Source of the DNA: Polaromonas eurypsychrophila
GTDB lineage: Bacteria; Pseudomonadota; Gammaproteobacteria; Burkholderiales; Burkholderiaceae_C
DNA length: 64,000 nt
Direction: 5' to 3'
Assembly (NCBI RefSeq): GCF_014641715.1
Contig: NZ_BMIG01000003.1
Coordinates: forward strand, 294,869-358,868
A program made the translations under genes and the position numbers. The notes under the pieces were generated by a model. That model saw only the letters and a list, made by a program, of their open reading frames with translations. It was not told the origin of the DNA and made no database searches. Below are positions 26,246 through 33,393 of this stretch, piece after piece. The stretch's first letter is position 1. The number at the start of each line of letters is the position of its first letter.

Positions 26246-27164
26246 GAAATTTCCTGTGCCTAGTGTGTGGGGCGCGCGTCTGGCGCCATCTGGAGGTTTG
26301 CTGCGGATTATCGGTCTTGCCGGTCTGCTGGCGCTGACCGGCATGCTGGGCGCCTGCAGCGCGGTAAAACTCGCCTACAACCAGGCGCACGAGCTGGCTT
26401 ACCTGCAGCTCGATGGGTATTTTGATTTCAGCGACGCACAGTCCAGCCGGGTCAAGGAAGAACTGGTGAAAGTCCAGCGCTGGCACCGCAGCACCCAGTT
26501 GCCGGCCTATGGTGATTTCCTGAAGAAATGGCAAGGGCTGCTGCCCGGTGACCTGGATGAGGGGCAGGTTTGCAGCGCCACCGACGATCTCCGCAGCAGC
26601 TTGCTGGCAATTTCGAACCGGGCCGAACCACTGGTGGCCGAGCTTGCAGGCACTTTGACATCCGGGCAATTGAAGTTTCTCCAGCGTAAATTTTCAAAAC
26701 TGAACCGCGAGTACCAGAGCGACTTTCTGGAAGGCACGCCGATGTCGCGCATCGACAAACGCGTTAAAAAAGCTGCAAGCCGCGCTGAAATGTTGTATGG
26801 CTCGCTGGAAGAAAAGCAACTGGCGGTTTTGCGCCGGCAGATCACGCAGTCGGTGTTTGACCCCAGCGTGTCCCTGGCCGAGCATCAACGCCGCCAGCAG
26901 GATGCGCTGCAAACCCTGGCACCGCTGGCAGGCGGCACTGCCACGGCGGCGCAGGCCAGATCGGCGATCAGGGGTTACTTTGAGCGCTCCTTGAATTCAC
27001 CGAATTTGGTTTACCGCAGCTACCAGGAAAAGCTGACACGCGACAACTGCAAAACACTGGCGCTGCTGCATAACAGCACGAGCCTGGCACAGCGCACGAA
27101 AGCGGTCCAGACGCTGGGGGAGTATGCACAGGACTTCAGGACTCTGGCAGCGCAGGATTTTTAA
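26244..27164 (+). CDS. DUF6279 family lipoprotein
   Basis: 306-residue predicted lipoprotein of DUF6279, function unknown. After a longish N-terminus a hydrophobic stretch ends LGAC (Cys near residue 37), then SAVKLAYNQAHELAYLQLDGYFDF, which is the family hallmark. The body is helical and charged (FLQRKFSKLNREYQSDFL, RRQITQSVFD). The ATG at 26244 overlaps the divergent glmU start; GTG codons a few residues downstream are alternatives that would relieve the overlap. Confidence 0.82.
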   Translation: MKFPVPSVWGARLAPSGGLLRIIGLAGLLALTGMLGACSAVKLAYNQAHELAYLQLDGYFDFSDAQSSRVKEELVKVQRWHRSTQLPAYGDFLKKWQGLLPGDLDEGQVCSATDDLRSSLLAISNRAEPLVAELAGTLTSGQLKFLQRKFSKLNREYQSDFLEGTPMSRIDKRVKKAASRAEMLYGSLEEKQLAVLRRQITQSVFDPSVSLAEHQRRQQDALQTLAPLAGGTATAAQARSAIRGYFERSLNSPNLVYRSYQEKLTRDNCKTLALLHNSTSLAQRTKAVQTLGEYAQDFRTLAAQDF

Positions 27165-27331
27165 CGCGGCTGACGTCGTTGCTCTGCTGCCTGGTCAGGC
27201 TTGAGGCCTGGCCCGCCGCGCGAAGGCTGGAAGTCGCCCGAACCGCTGCTTTGCTGCTGTTGCTGGTTGACCGGCCGCCGCGGTTGCTGCTGAAGCAAAC
27301 CGGGCCGAAAAATAATTTTGTTGTTCATCAT
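27161..27331 (-). CDS. Small basic Gln-rich hypothetical protein
   Basis: 56-residue frame starting MMNNKIIFRPGLLQQQPRR, with a run of Gln and a basic, Pro- and Gly-rich tail. I recognise no family. It overlaps the 3' end of the DUF6279 gene by four bases, tail to tail. The SD is weak. The composition is unlike a shadow frame, but evidence for expression is thin. Confidence 0.35.
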   Translation of the reverse strand: MMNNKIIFRPGLLQQQPRRPVNQQQQQSSGSGDFQPSRGGPGLKPDQAAEQRRQPR

Positions 27332-27396
27332 CACGGCTTTCTGCGTTCCATCGCGTCGGTGACACGGAAAGCTGAGCTTAGAAAACCACCGGGGCT

Positions 27397-27420
27397 TGCA
27401 CTGTCGTCTGGCACAGTGCA
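27397..27420. terminator. Hairpin after the FNR-like gene
   Basis: TGCACTGT-8-ACAGTGCA is a perfect 8-bp stem 18 bases past the stop of the FNR-like gene. It has no T run, so it may be a weak terminator or a processing site. Confidence 0.4.
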
Positions 27421-27437
27421 GCGATGTCAGCGCAGAC

Positions 27438-28250
27438 CTACAACAAAGGTACCTGACGCATGGGAAGGTCGTAGTAATCGGCCAGGCGATGCAGCGCCTT
27501 GGGGTTGAGCAGGCGCAGACGCCCGTCCTGCAACTCGTGCAGCCCAAGCTGTTTCAGGCGCCGCAAGGTCTTGTTGGTGTGCACCAGCGACAGGCCCAGC
27601 GCGTCGGCGATGTGTTGCTGGTTGATCGGGAATTCAATCGACCCATCCGTCGCGAGTCCCAGCCACTTGACACGCCGGTACAGGTGGATCAGAAGCATGG
27701 CCACCCGTTCGGTGGCACTGCGCCGCCCGTTGGTCAGCAGGTTTTCGTCGACCATGCCTTCCTCGCGTGCGGACAGCCAGGTCACGTCATAACCCAGGCT
27801 GGGAAAGTGTCGGAACAGGTCCCATAAACCATCGCGCGGAAAAACGCACAAGGTCGCGTCGGTCAAGGCTTCCACACCGTGGCTGGCACCGTTGGCAAAC
27901 TCCTGCTGCAAACCGATGAAGTCACCGGGCAGCAGAAAATTGAGAATCTGCCGGCGCCCATCGCTGAGGGTTTTGTAGCGAAAGGCCCAACCGGCGTAGA
28001 GCGTGAACAGTTTGCCATTGGGATTTTGCTCAGAAATGATGGAACTGCCAGCCGCTGCGAACCCTGCGCCGCTGCGAAAGCCCTGGATGAAGTCCAGCTC
28101 CTGCGGCGTGACCGGTTTGAAGGCGTCCAGGGCGCGCAAGCGGCAATCTTTGCAGTGCCGCGGGCACCCACTGGTGTAGGAGAGCGGGGAGATGATCACG
28201 CAGAATTCTAGTGCCGAATTAGTGCAGCTAGCGCCTGTGTCTTTTGACAT
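27438..28250 (-). CDS. Crp/FNR family regulator with FNR-like cysteines
   Basis: 270-residue regulator: cyclic-nucleotide-like beta roll (NGKLFTLYAGWAFRYKTLSDGRR; LPGDFIGLQ) and a C-terminal helix-turn-helix (INQQHIADALGLSLVHTNKTLRRLKQLG). Cysteines at about 29, 33 and 36 (SGCPRHCKDCR) and at about 135 (TLCVFP) resemble the four iron-sulfur ligands of FNR, although the first spacing is CX3CX2C. It may thus sense oxygen or redox state. Divergent from a BLUF gene, with a TTG-N8-CAA dyad at the start codon. A GTG at 28199 is another possible start. Confidence 0.88.
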   Translation of the reverse strand: MSKDTGASCTNSALEFCVIISPLSYTSGCPRHCKDCRLRALDAFKPVTPQELDFIQGFRSGAGFAAAGSSIISEQNPNGKLFTLYAGWAFRYKTLSDGRRQILNFLLPGDFIGLQQEFANGASHGVEALTDATLCVFPRDGLWDLFRHFPSLGYDVTWLSAREEGMVDENLLTNGRRSATERVAMLLIHLYRRVKWLGLATDGSIEFPINQQHIADALGLSLVHTNKTLRRLKQLGLHELQDGRLRLLNPKALHRLADYYDLPMRQVPLL

Positions 28251-28263
28251 TGTTGCGGGTCAA
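28250..28263. promoter_or_regulatory. Possible FNR-type box
   Basis: TTGTTGCGGGTCAA fits the TTG-N8-CAA half-site geometry of FNR boxes (consensus TTGAT-N4-ATCAA), imperfectly. It touches the start codon of the FNR-like gene and lies 26 bases before the BLUF gene. Confidence 0.3.
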
Positions 28264-28289
28264 CATGCTGGCTACATTACACGCCACTT

Positions 28290-28694
28290 ATGGAAAAAGC
28301 CTTGCAATTACACGAGGTGCTCTATGTCAGCACCCTGTCCCCCGACTCCCCCGTAAAGGTTGTTTCCCAAATCGCAGTGAAGGCCCGGATCGCCAACGAA
28401 TCGGCCGGTGTCACTGGCTTGCTGGTTTTCGACGGCATGCGTTTTTGTCAGCAAATTGAGGGGCCGCGCAAGCCGGTACTCGCGCTGATCGAACGCATCC
28501 GGCACGACCCGCGCCACGTCAACGTCGAAATACTGCACCATGGGCCGCTTGCGGAGCGCCGCTTCCGGCGCTTCAGCCTGGGCTATGTCACGATGGATGA
28601 CGTGGACGTGTTGGCGCGCATCGAAGAGGCAGGTGCGAAACAGGCGATGACACAGTTTTTGGCGCTCATCCCCAGCGTCGATCTGGATAGCTGA
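28290..28694 (+). CDS. BLUF-domain blue-light photoreceptor
   Basis: 134-residue protein that is essentially one BLUF domain, which binds FAD. The light-switch residues are in register: Tyr12 (VLYVSTLS), Asn36 (ARIANESAG) and Gln54 (RFCQQIEGP), spaced as in AppA. The Trp/Met region near residue 100 (FSLGYVTMD) lacks the Trp. No output domain is attached, so it should act through a partner; the divergent FNR-like regulator is the obvious candidate. Confidence 0.9.
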   Translation: MEKALQLHEVLYVSTLSPDSPVKVVSQIAVKARIANESAGVTGLLVFDGMRFCQQIEGPRKPVLALIERIRHDPRHVNVEILHHGPLAERRFRRFSLGYVTMDDVDVLARIEEAGAKQAMTQFLALIPSVDLDS

Positions 28695-28720
28695 AGCGCG
28701 CGCCTGTTAAGCCGAGTGTC

Positions 28721-29018
28721 AGGCTTGCAGCGCCGCCCACATCTCCTTGTCACGCTCCGCCGTTCAGATGCGCGGCGAGTTGTTTTGCGACCGGCGAGGG
28801 GCCCCACCCCAGTGGGGATCGACGCGCAAAACAATGAGGGTAATCCGCGCCAGCTCGATCAATGAGATCAGGCTTGCAGCGCCGCCCACATCTCTTTGTC
28901 ACGCTCCGCCGTCCAGATGCGCGGCGAGTTGTTTTGCGATTGGCGAGGGGCCCCACCCCAGTGGGGGTCGACGCGCAAAACAATGAGGGAAATCCGCGCA
29001 AGGCCGATCAATGAGATC
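28721..29018. repeat. Two 149-bp tandem copies of the end of the metallo-hydrolase gene
   Basis: Units begin at 28721 and 28870 with AGGCTTGCAGCG; the true gene end begins with the same text at 29019. Each unit contains the last ~60 bases of the hydrolase gene plus a spacer with the perfect inverted repeat TTGTTTTGCG / CGCAAAACAA around CCCCACCCCAGTGGGG. The units differ at a few positions only. No gene is present in this 320-base stretch. Confidence 0.9.
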
Positions 29019-30006
29019 AGGCTTGCAGCGCGGCCCACATCTCCTTGTCACGCTCCGCCGTCCAGATGCGCGGATTCTTGATCCCGCTGGCTTCGTCATA
29101 CGCGCGGCTCACGTCAAACGGCAGGCAGTGTTCGTAGATGAAGACCTGGCCGAAGATCGGGTCCATGCTTTTGCGGGTATGCGCCATCGCGCTTTTCAAG
29201 TCCATCTTTGCGGCAGCGGCTTCCTTGCCACAGCGGTACAGCGTTTGCACCCACTGCACGGTGTAGTCGATCGCCTTGTTGACATCCACGACGCCTTTCA
29301 TGGCTTCGCCGCGGCCCGGCACAATGGCTTCGGCACCGAGCGCGCGCAGCGCTTCGAGCGTGGCCGGCCATTCCTCAAGCTGGGCGTCACCGGTGTAGAC
29401 GCCGGCGTTGTACTCGACCAGGTCACCGGAGAACAGCACTTTTTCCTCCGCCACCCAAGCAATCGTGTCACCGCGTGTGTGGCCCGGGCCGGGGTGCCAT
29501 ATCTGCACGCGCACGCCGCCGAGGTCGATCACCAGCTTGCCGGGCACCTCGCCCTTGACCGGGTTGCCGCCGGCAATCACCAGGGTCGGCCAGGTCAGGC
29601 CGGGCACGCTTTCGGCATTGCGAAATAGACGCGGGAAACGCTCCATCTCGCTTTGCATGTCCTCGGCGCCGCGCTCGACGATCAGCTCGTAAGTGCCCTG
29701 GCTGGCGATGACTTCGGTCGCGCCCTCGGCCATATAGGCACTGGCGCCGAGCACACGCACCGCGTGGTAATGCGTGAGCAGCACGTATTTGATGGGTTTG
29801 TCGCTGACGGCACGGATGCGCGCGATCAGGTCCTGCGCCATCGCCGGCGTGGCGGTCGCGTCGCTGACCATGATGAACTTTTCACCGATGATCACGCCGG
29901 AATTGGGGTCGCCCTCGGCGGTGTAGGCCCAGCAATGGGCGCTGAGTTGCTCAAAAGTGATTTTCTTGTCCGTGAGGTCGGACTGCGAGGCAAAAGCTTT
30001 GGACAT
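29017..30006 (-). CDS. MBL-fold hydrolase with a changed metal motif
   Basis: 329-residue metallo-beta-lactamase-fold protein. The usual THxHxDH motif reads THYHAVR (His79, His81 kept; Asp83 and His84 replaced by Val and Arg). The later ligands His176 (HPGPGHTRGD), Asp195 (LFSGDLV) and a late His are present, so at most one metal site is complete. The substrate is unknown; this subgroup is often annotated as a quinoprotein-linked or aromatic-pathway hydrolase. Upstream is a long palindrome and a TetR gene in the same orientation. Confidence 0.85.
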   Translation of the reverse strand: MSKAFASQSDLTDKKITFEQLSAHCWAYTAEGDPNSGVIIGEKFIMVSDATATPAMAQDLIARIRAVSDKPIKYVLLTHYHAVRVLGASAYMAEGATEVIASQGTYELIVERGAEDMQSEMERFPRLFRNAESVPGLTWPTLVIAGGNPVKGEVPGKLVIDLGGVRVQIWHPGPGHTRGDTIAWVAEEKVLFSGDLVEYNAGVYTGDAQLEEWPATLEALRALGAEAIVPGRGEAMKGVVDVNKAIDYTVQWVQTLYRCGKEAAAAKMDLKSAMAHTRKSMDPIFGQVFIYEHCLPFDVSRAYDEASGIKNPRIWTAERDKEMWAALQA

Positions 30007-30060
30007 GGGGTCTCCGTGGAGTGGCCGGACGGGCGCCGGCGCTGGATCGTGGGGCTCCTA

Positions 30061-30102
30061 GTGATTCTACTATACGTAACTTATTACGTATAGTTGAATC
30101 AC
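30061..30102. promoter_or_regulatory. 42-bp palindrome, likely TetR operator
   Basis: GTGATTC-T-ACTATACGTAA-CTTA-TTACGTATAGT-T-GAATCAC: 18 of 19 positions pair. It lies 55 bases upstream of the MBL gene and 98 bases downstream of the TetR gene, and contains TATAGT/TATACG -10-like sequences. It is AT-rich against the background. Confidence 0.6.
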
Positions 30103-30114
30103 TGGGCTATCAAC

Positions 30115-30195
30115 CGTGCGCCGCGCAGGGCCGCCCCAAGCGAGCACAGCCCCCTCGGGGGGCAGCGCAGTACACGCAGTGACAAGCGTGGGGGC
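30115..30195. repeat. S-family repeat
   Basis: GCCGCCCCAAGCGAGC, CAGCCCCCTCGGGGGGCAGC, TACACGCAGTGA and GCGTGGGGGC. It lies between the TetR stop and the palindrome. Confidence 0.75.
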
Positions 30196-30199
30196 AAAC

Positions 30200-30796
30200 T
30201 TAGGCCAGCCCGCGCTCCAGCATGGCAATCACTTCTTCGGAAAACGCGCGGTAACTCATAGGCCCATCGGGGCGCATCCAGGTGAATGTCCAGTTGATCA
30301 TGCCGAACAGCATCATGGTCACGGCTGTCTGGTTGGCGGCCGTGATGCGCTGTGGGTAGGCGCGTTTGAGAAAACGCGTCATGGCCGAAACCACATCGCG
30401 CTGCCGGTCCAGGATCAGCTCGCGCTGCACGTCACCAAGAAACTTGGTGTCGCCCAGCAGCGCAACATGGCGCGTGGCTGAACTTTCGTATTGGTCGAGG
30501 AAATTTCGGATCAACTCATGCAGCGCCGCGCGGTCGTCCAGATTCTTGCGCTGGGCACTGGCTTCGGTCTGGCCGATGATGACCAGCAAATGCTGGGTGT
30601 AGCGGTCCAGCAGGTCGAACAGGATGGCTTCCTTGCTGCGGTAATAGTGGTACAGCCTGGCCTTGGAAGTGCCGCAGGCGGCCGCGATGTCGTTCATGCT
30701 GGCGGCGATGTAGCTGCGCTGCGCAAAACACTGGGCAGCCACATCGAGGATGGCTTCGCGCTGGAGCTCGTGGGTGGCAGATTTGGGACGGGCCAT
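30200..30796 (-). CDS. TetR family transcriptional regulator
   Basis: 198-residue repressor. The N-terminal DNA-binding domain shows ILDVAAQCFAQRSYIAASMNDIAAACGTSKARLYHYYRSKEAIL (residues about 16-60); the C-terminal part is helical and matches the TetR_C group found with CoA or aromatic genes. It probably controls the MBL hydrolase directly downstream through the 42-bp palindrome. Confidence 0.92.
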   Translation of the reverse strand: MARPKSATHELQREAILDVAAQCFAQRSYIAASMNDIAAACGTSKARLYHYYRSKEAILFDLLDRYTQHLLVIIGQTEASAQRKNLDDRAALHELIRNFLDQYESSATRHVALLGDTKFLGDVQRELILDRQRDVVSAMTRFLKRAYPQRITAANQTAVTMMLFGMINWTFTWMRPDGPMSYRAFSEEVIAMLERGLA

Positions 30797-30835
30797 GCGC
30801 TATTGTGAAGCACGCCGCCGCGCTAAAGTAGCGTG

Positions 30836-31336
30836 ATGCCTGCGGACCTGTCCTTTGCCCACTATTGCTGCGAACTGCTCGCCAGCGCCGGCCCATGCAC
30901 AGCCCGCCGCATGTTCGGCGGCTTCGGCATCAGCACCGACGGCATCCACATCGCGTTGCTGGCCGACCTCGGCGGCGGCGATACGCTCTGGCTCAAGGCC
31001 GATGCAGAGACTTGCGGCCTCTTCAAGGCCGCAGGCTGCAAGCCTTTTGTCTATGAGGCCAAAGACAAGGCCATAAAACTGAATTACTACAGCGCGCCCG
31101 CGGACGCGATGGAGTCCGTTCAACTGATGGCGCAGTGGGCCCGGCTTTCGCTGGCCTGCGCCTTGAAGGCGCGCTCGGCCAAGGCTGTGCGGACGCGGCC
31201 GGTGGCGAACTCCACGACAAAACGCGGCAACAGCACCAGCAAGGCGGCACCAAACACACCGGTCAAGCCAAAGGCGAGCCGGCCTGAGGCGGCGGCGGCC
31301 AACCCCAAAGCGCCGCGCAAATCGCGCAGCGGTTGA
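30836..31336 (+). CDS. TfoX N-terminal domain protein
   Basis: 166-residue protein. Residues 1-105 are a TfoX_N domain (RRMFGGFGISTDGIHIALL, LWLKADAE, YEAKDKAIKLNYYSAPADAM). The last 60 residues are a Lys-, Pro- and Ala-rich basic tail. The final 217 bases lie opposite the 3' part of the DUF2917 gene. TfoX domains regulate competence in some bacteria, but this one lacks the C-terminal half of true TfoX/Sxy. Start ATG at 30836. Confidence 0.82.
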   Translation: MPADLSFAHYCCELLASAGPCTARRMFGGFGISTDGIHIALLADLGGGDTLWLKADAETCGLFKAAGCKPFVYEAKDKAIKLNYYSAPADAMESVQLMAQWARLSLACALKARSAKAVRTRPVANSTTKRGNSTSKAAPNTPVKPKASRPEAAAANPKAPRKSRSG

Positions 31337-31728
31337 GCCACACCGGCACGCCAGGGCAGGCTGACCGCCCGCTGCGCCAGTGCATGCCGGAACGGGCTGG
31401 CCAGTGCCACCCCCGCTGCGGCAGGCAAGGGATCCCACCTGAAATAAGCGGGCGATGCGTTGGCCGCATGCCAGGACTCCATCACCAGCACCTGGCCCGG
31501 CAGCAGCCTGAGTTCTTCGCCCGCGCCCAAAAAATGATCGCCGCCGCGCACACCGTCGTCCTGATGCGCGTTGTTGAAGGTGATCCAGACCTGACCGTGG
31601 GCAATACGCAGCACGCCGGCCTGGGTCGGCCGCAAGGTCAGCGCTCGCCCGCCGTCCAGCTTCCAGCAGCCCGATAACGCATCAGCGCCGCTCCATGATT
31701 GCAGAGGAAAGTGGGTCGAGGTGGTCAT
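31120..31728 (-). CDS. DUF2917 domain protein
   Basis: 202-residue protein. Residues about 10-85 are DUF2917, a small beta-rich cupin-like domain (GCWKLDGGRALTLRPTQ, GVLRIAHGQVWITF, GEELRLLPGQVLVMESW). A C-terminal part contains a hydrophobic stretch (TGVFGAALLVLLPRFVVEF). It is divergent from a LysR regulator, a pairing common in this family of bacteria (recollection), and overlaps the TfoX gene tail to tail. Confidence 0.8.
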   Translation of the reverse strand: MTTSTHFPLQSWSGADALSGCWKLDGGRALTLRPTQAGVLRIAHGQVWITFNNAHQDDGVRGGDHFLGAGEELRLLPGQVLVMESWHAANASPAYFRWDPLPAAAGVALASPFRHALAQRAVSLPWRAGVAQPLRDLRGALGLAAAASGRLAFGLTGVFGAALLVLLPRFVVEFATGRVRTALAERAFKAQASESRAHCAIS

Positions 31729-31847
31729 TGCATTTCTCCAACAAAAGCCAGTAAGGGCAAGTGAATGATCCTCGCGCGGTGCTTGGCAGTCCAATGATTT
31801 CGGGTTACGCTATTCATTCCATAAACGCATGAATCGAAAAACCCGCC

Positions 31848-32834
31848 ATGCAGCATTCACAGACCCATTTGCGCTCCCGGCCGATCTCTGCCGGGCAGTT
31901 GCGCGCCTTTGAAGCGGTGGCCCGACACCTGAACTTTCGTGCCGCCTCGGAGGAACTCGCGCTGACCCAGTCCGCCGTGAGCCGGCAGATTCAGGCGCTG
32001 GAAGAAGAGGTGGGCCTGAGCCTGTTTCACCGCCATACCCGGTCGGTCGAACTCACCGGGGCCGGCGGCATTTTGCTGCGCGCCGTGACACCTTCGCTTG
32101 AGCGCATCGACGGCGCGGTGCGGCAGATTCGCCAGAGTGCGGGCCGCAAAAGTGTGGCGCTCACCACCTTCGCCTCCTTCGCGTCGATGTGGCTGATCCC
32201 GCGGCTGGAAGCCTTCCAGCGGGACAACCCCGACATGGACATCCGCATTGATGCGTCGGACTCCGCGATCGACCTGGACACCTCGGATCTGGACATGGCG
32301 CTGCGCTACGGTCCGGCCAGCCGCATGGCGTCTTCCGGCGCGATCCGGCTGTTTGGCGAACAGCTCACGCCGGTCGCCAGTCCCTGGCTGCTCAAAAGCA
32401 GCCCGCGTCTGAAAAAGCCCGAAGACCTCGCCAATTTCGCATTGATCGAGGCCGGCGATTCGCACGCCACCCACATGGAATGGCTGACCTGGCGGCGCTG
32501 GCTGGAAGTCAACGGCACGCCCAAGCTGGAAGGCAAACGCTGGCTCTATTTCAACTACGCCTACCAGATGGTGCAGGCGGCATTGACCGGCCAGGGCATC
32601 GTGCTTGCGCGCCTGCCACTGATCGCCGAAAGCCTGGCCTCTGGCGACCTGATCGAGCCGCTGCCGCATCTGCGGCTCGACTCCCCCATGGCCTACTGGC
32701 TCGTCGTCGGCCCGCGCAGTGCGGCGCGGCCGGAGGTCAAGGCCTTTTGCGACTGGCTGCTGGTGCAGGGCGCACTCACGCGCCAGGCAATTGGCGATGT
32801 ACCGGATCCGGACACGGTGGATGACATTGATTGA
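31848..32834 (+). CDS. LysR family regulator (GcvA-like)
   Basis: 328-residue LysR protein: helix-turn-helix ISAGQLRAFEAVARHLNFRAASEELALTQSAVSRQIQAL at residues about 12-50, then a periplasmic-binding-protein-like effector domain with LDMALRYGPAS and QAALTGQGIVLARLPLI, typical of the GcvA subgroup. Divergent from the DUF2917 gene, which it likely controls. Confidence 0.92.
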   Translation: MQHSQTHLRSRPISAGQLRAFEAVARHLNFRAASEELALTQSAVSRQIQALEEEVGLSLFHRHTRSVELTGAGGILLRAVTPSLERIDGAVRQIRQSAGRKSVALTTFASFASMWLIPRLEAFQRDNPDMDIRIDASDSAIDLDTSDLDMALRYGPASRMASSGAIRLFGEQLTPVASPWLLKSSPRLKKPEDLANFALIEAGDSHATHMEWLTWRRWLEVNGTPKLEGKRWLYFNYAYQMVQAALTGQGIVLARLPLIAESLASGDLIEPLPHLRLDSPMAYWLVVGPRSAARPEVKAFCDWLLVQGALTRQAIGDVPDPDTVDDID

Positions 32835-32885
32835 TCTCAGGCACTTCCGTTGCCGCTGCAGCTTGCGTCCGACAGCAGGTCTGCC

Positions 32886-33381
32886 TCCCCACTCCCACCC
32901 CTAACCCCTCCCTCGCCCCGCTGGGCGATGGAGGGGAACTTCATGTGGCCGCGTGCGCTGCGCTCGCATGCAAACATGACCGTCTGTGGGGAATCCCGAC
33001 CAATGCGCGCTTCGCGCGCATTGGTCTCCGGATTTTGTGTCCGGTATTGGTTTCCCCACCCGTCGGGCTGGGCCGAGGAGCGCAGGCGAAAACGGATCAG
33101 GGCGAGCGATTGTCTGAGCGAAGCGAGTTCGAGCGAGACCCCGTTTTCGTCGAGCACCGCAGGCTGCCCGCAGCGAAGCGGAGGGACCCAGACCATCGGG
33201 TCGCTTTTTTCTTTGCTCACTTTCTTTTTGGCGACGCAAAAAAGAAAGTAAGTTGCCGCCGGGCAACCCCCGGCTTGCTGGAAGATCCACCGAAGCACAG
33301 GCTTGCAAAGGCCTCAACAGGCTCAGACCGGACGATCGGGGTCTGCGAACATGGATTCCGGATCCAGTCCGGGATGACAAG
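32886..33381. repeat. L element, copy C (full length)
   Basis: About 495 bases with the same layout as copy A. The variable hairpin (32999-33027) is a perfect 13-bp stem, GACCAATGCGCGC / GCGCGCATTGGTC, unrelated in sequence to that of copy A. The second hairpin is ACTTTCTTTTTG / CAAAAAAGAAAGT. It ends with an R-family arm ATTCCGGATCCAGTCCGGGAT. This fills the whole gap between the LysR gene and the folate cyclo-ligase gene. Confidence 0.88.
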
Positions 33382-33393
33382 CCATAACCAAAC

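Noticed and set aside
28721..29018. CRISPR-like array
   Set aside because: The units are 149 bp, nearly identical throughout, and derive from the end of a gene; there are no variable spacers or cas genes.
32837..33298. 153-residue minus-strand ORF
   Set aside because: Covers L element copy C; no SD, no domain, and the frame crosses the structured hairpins.
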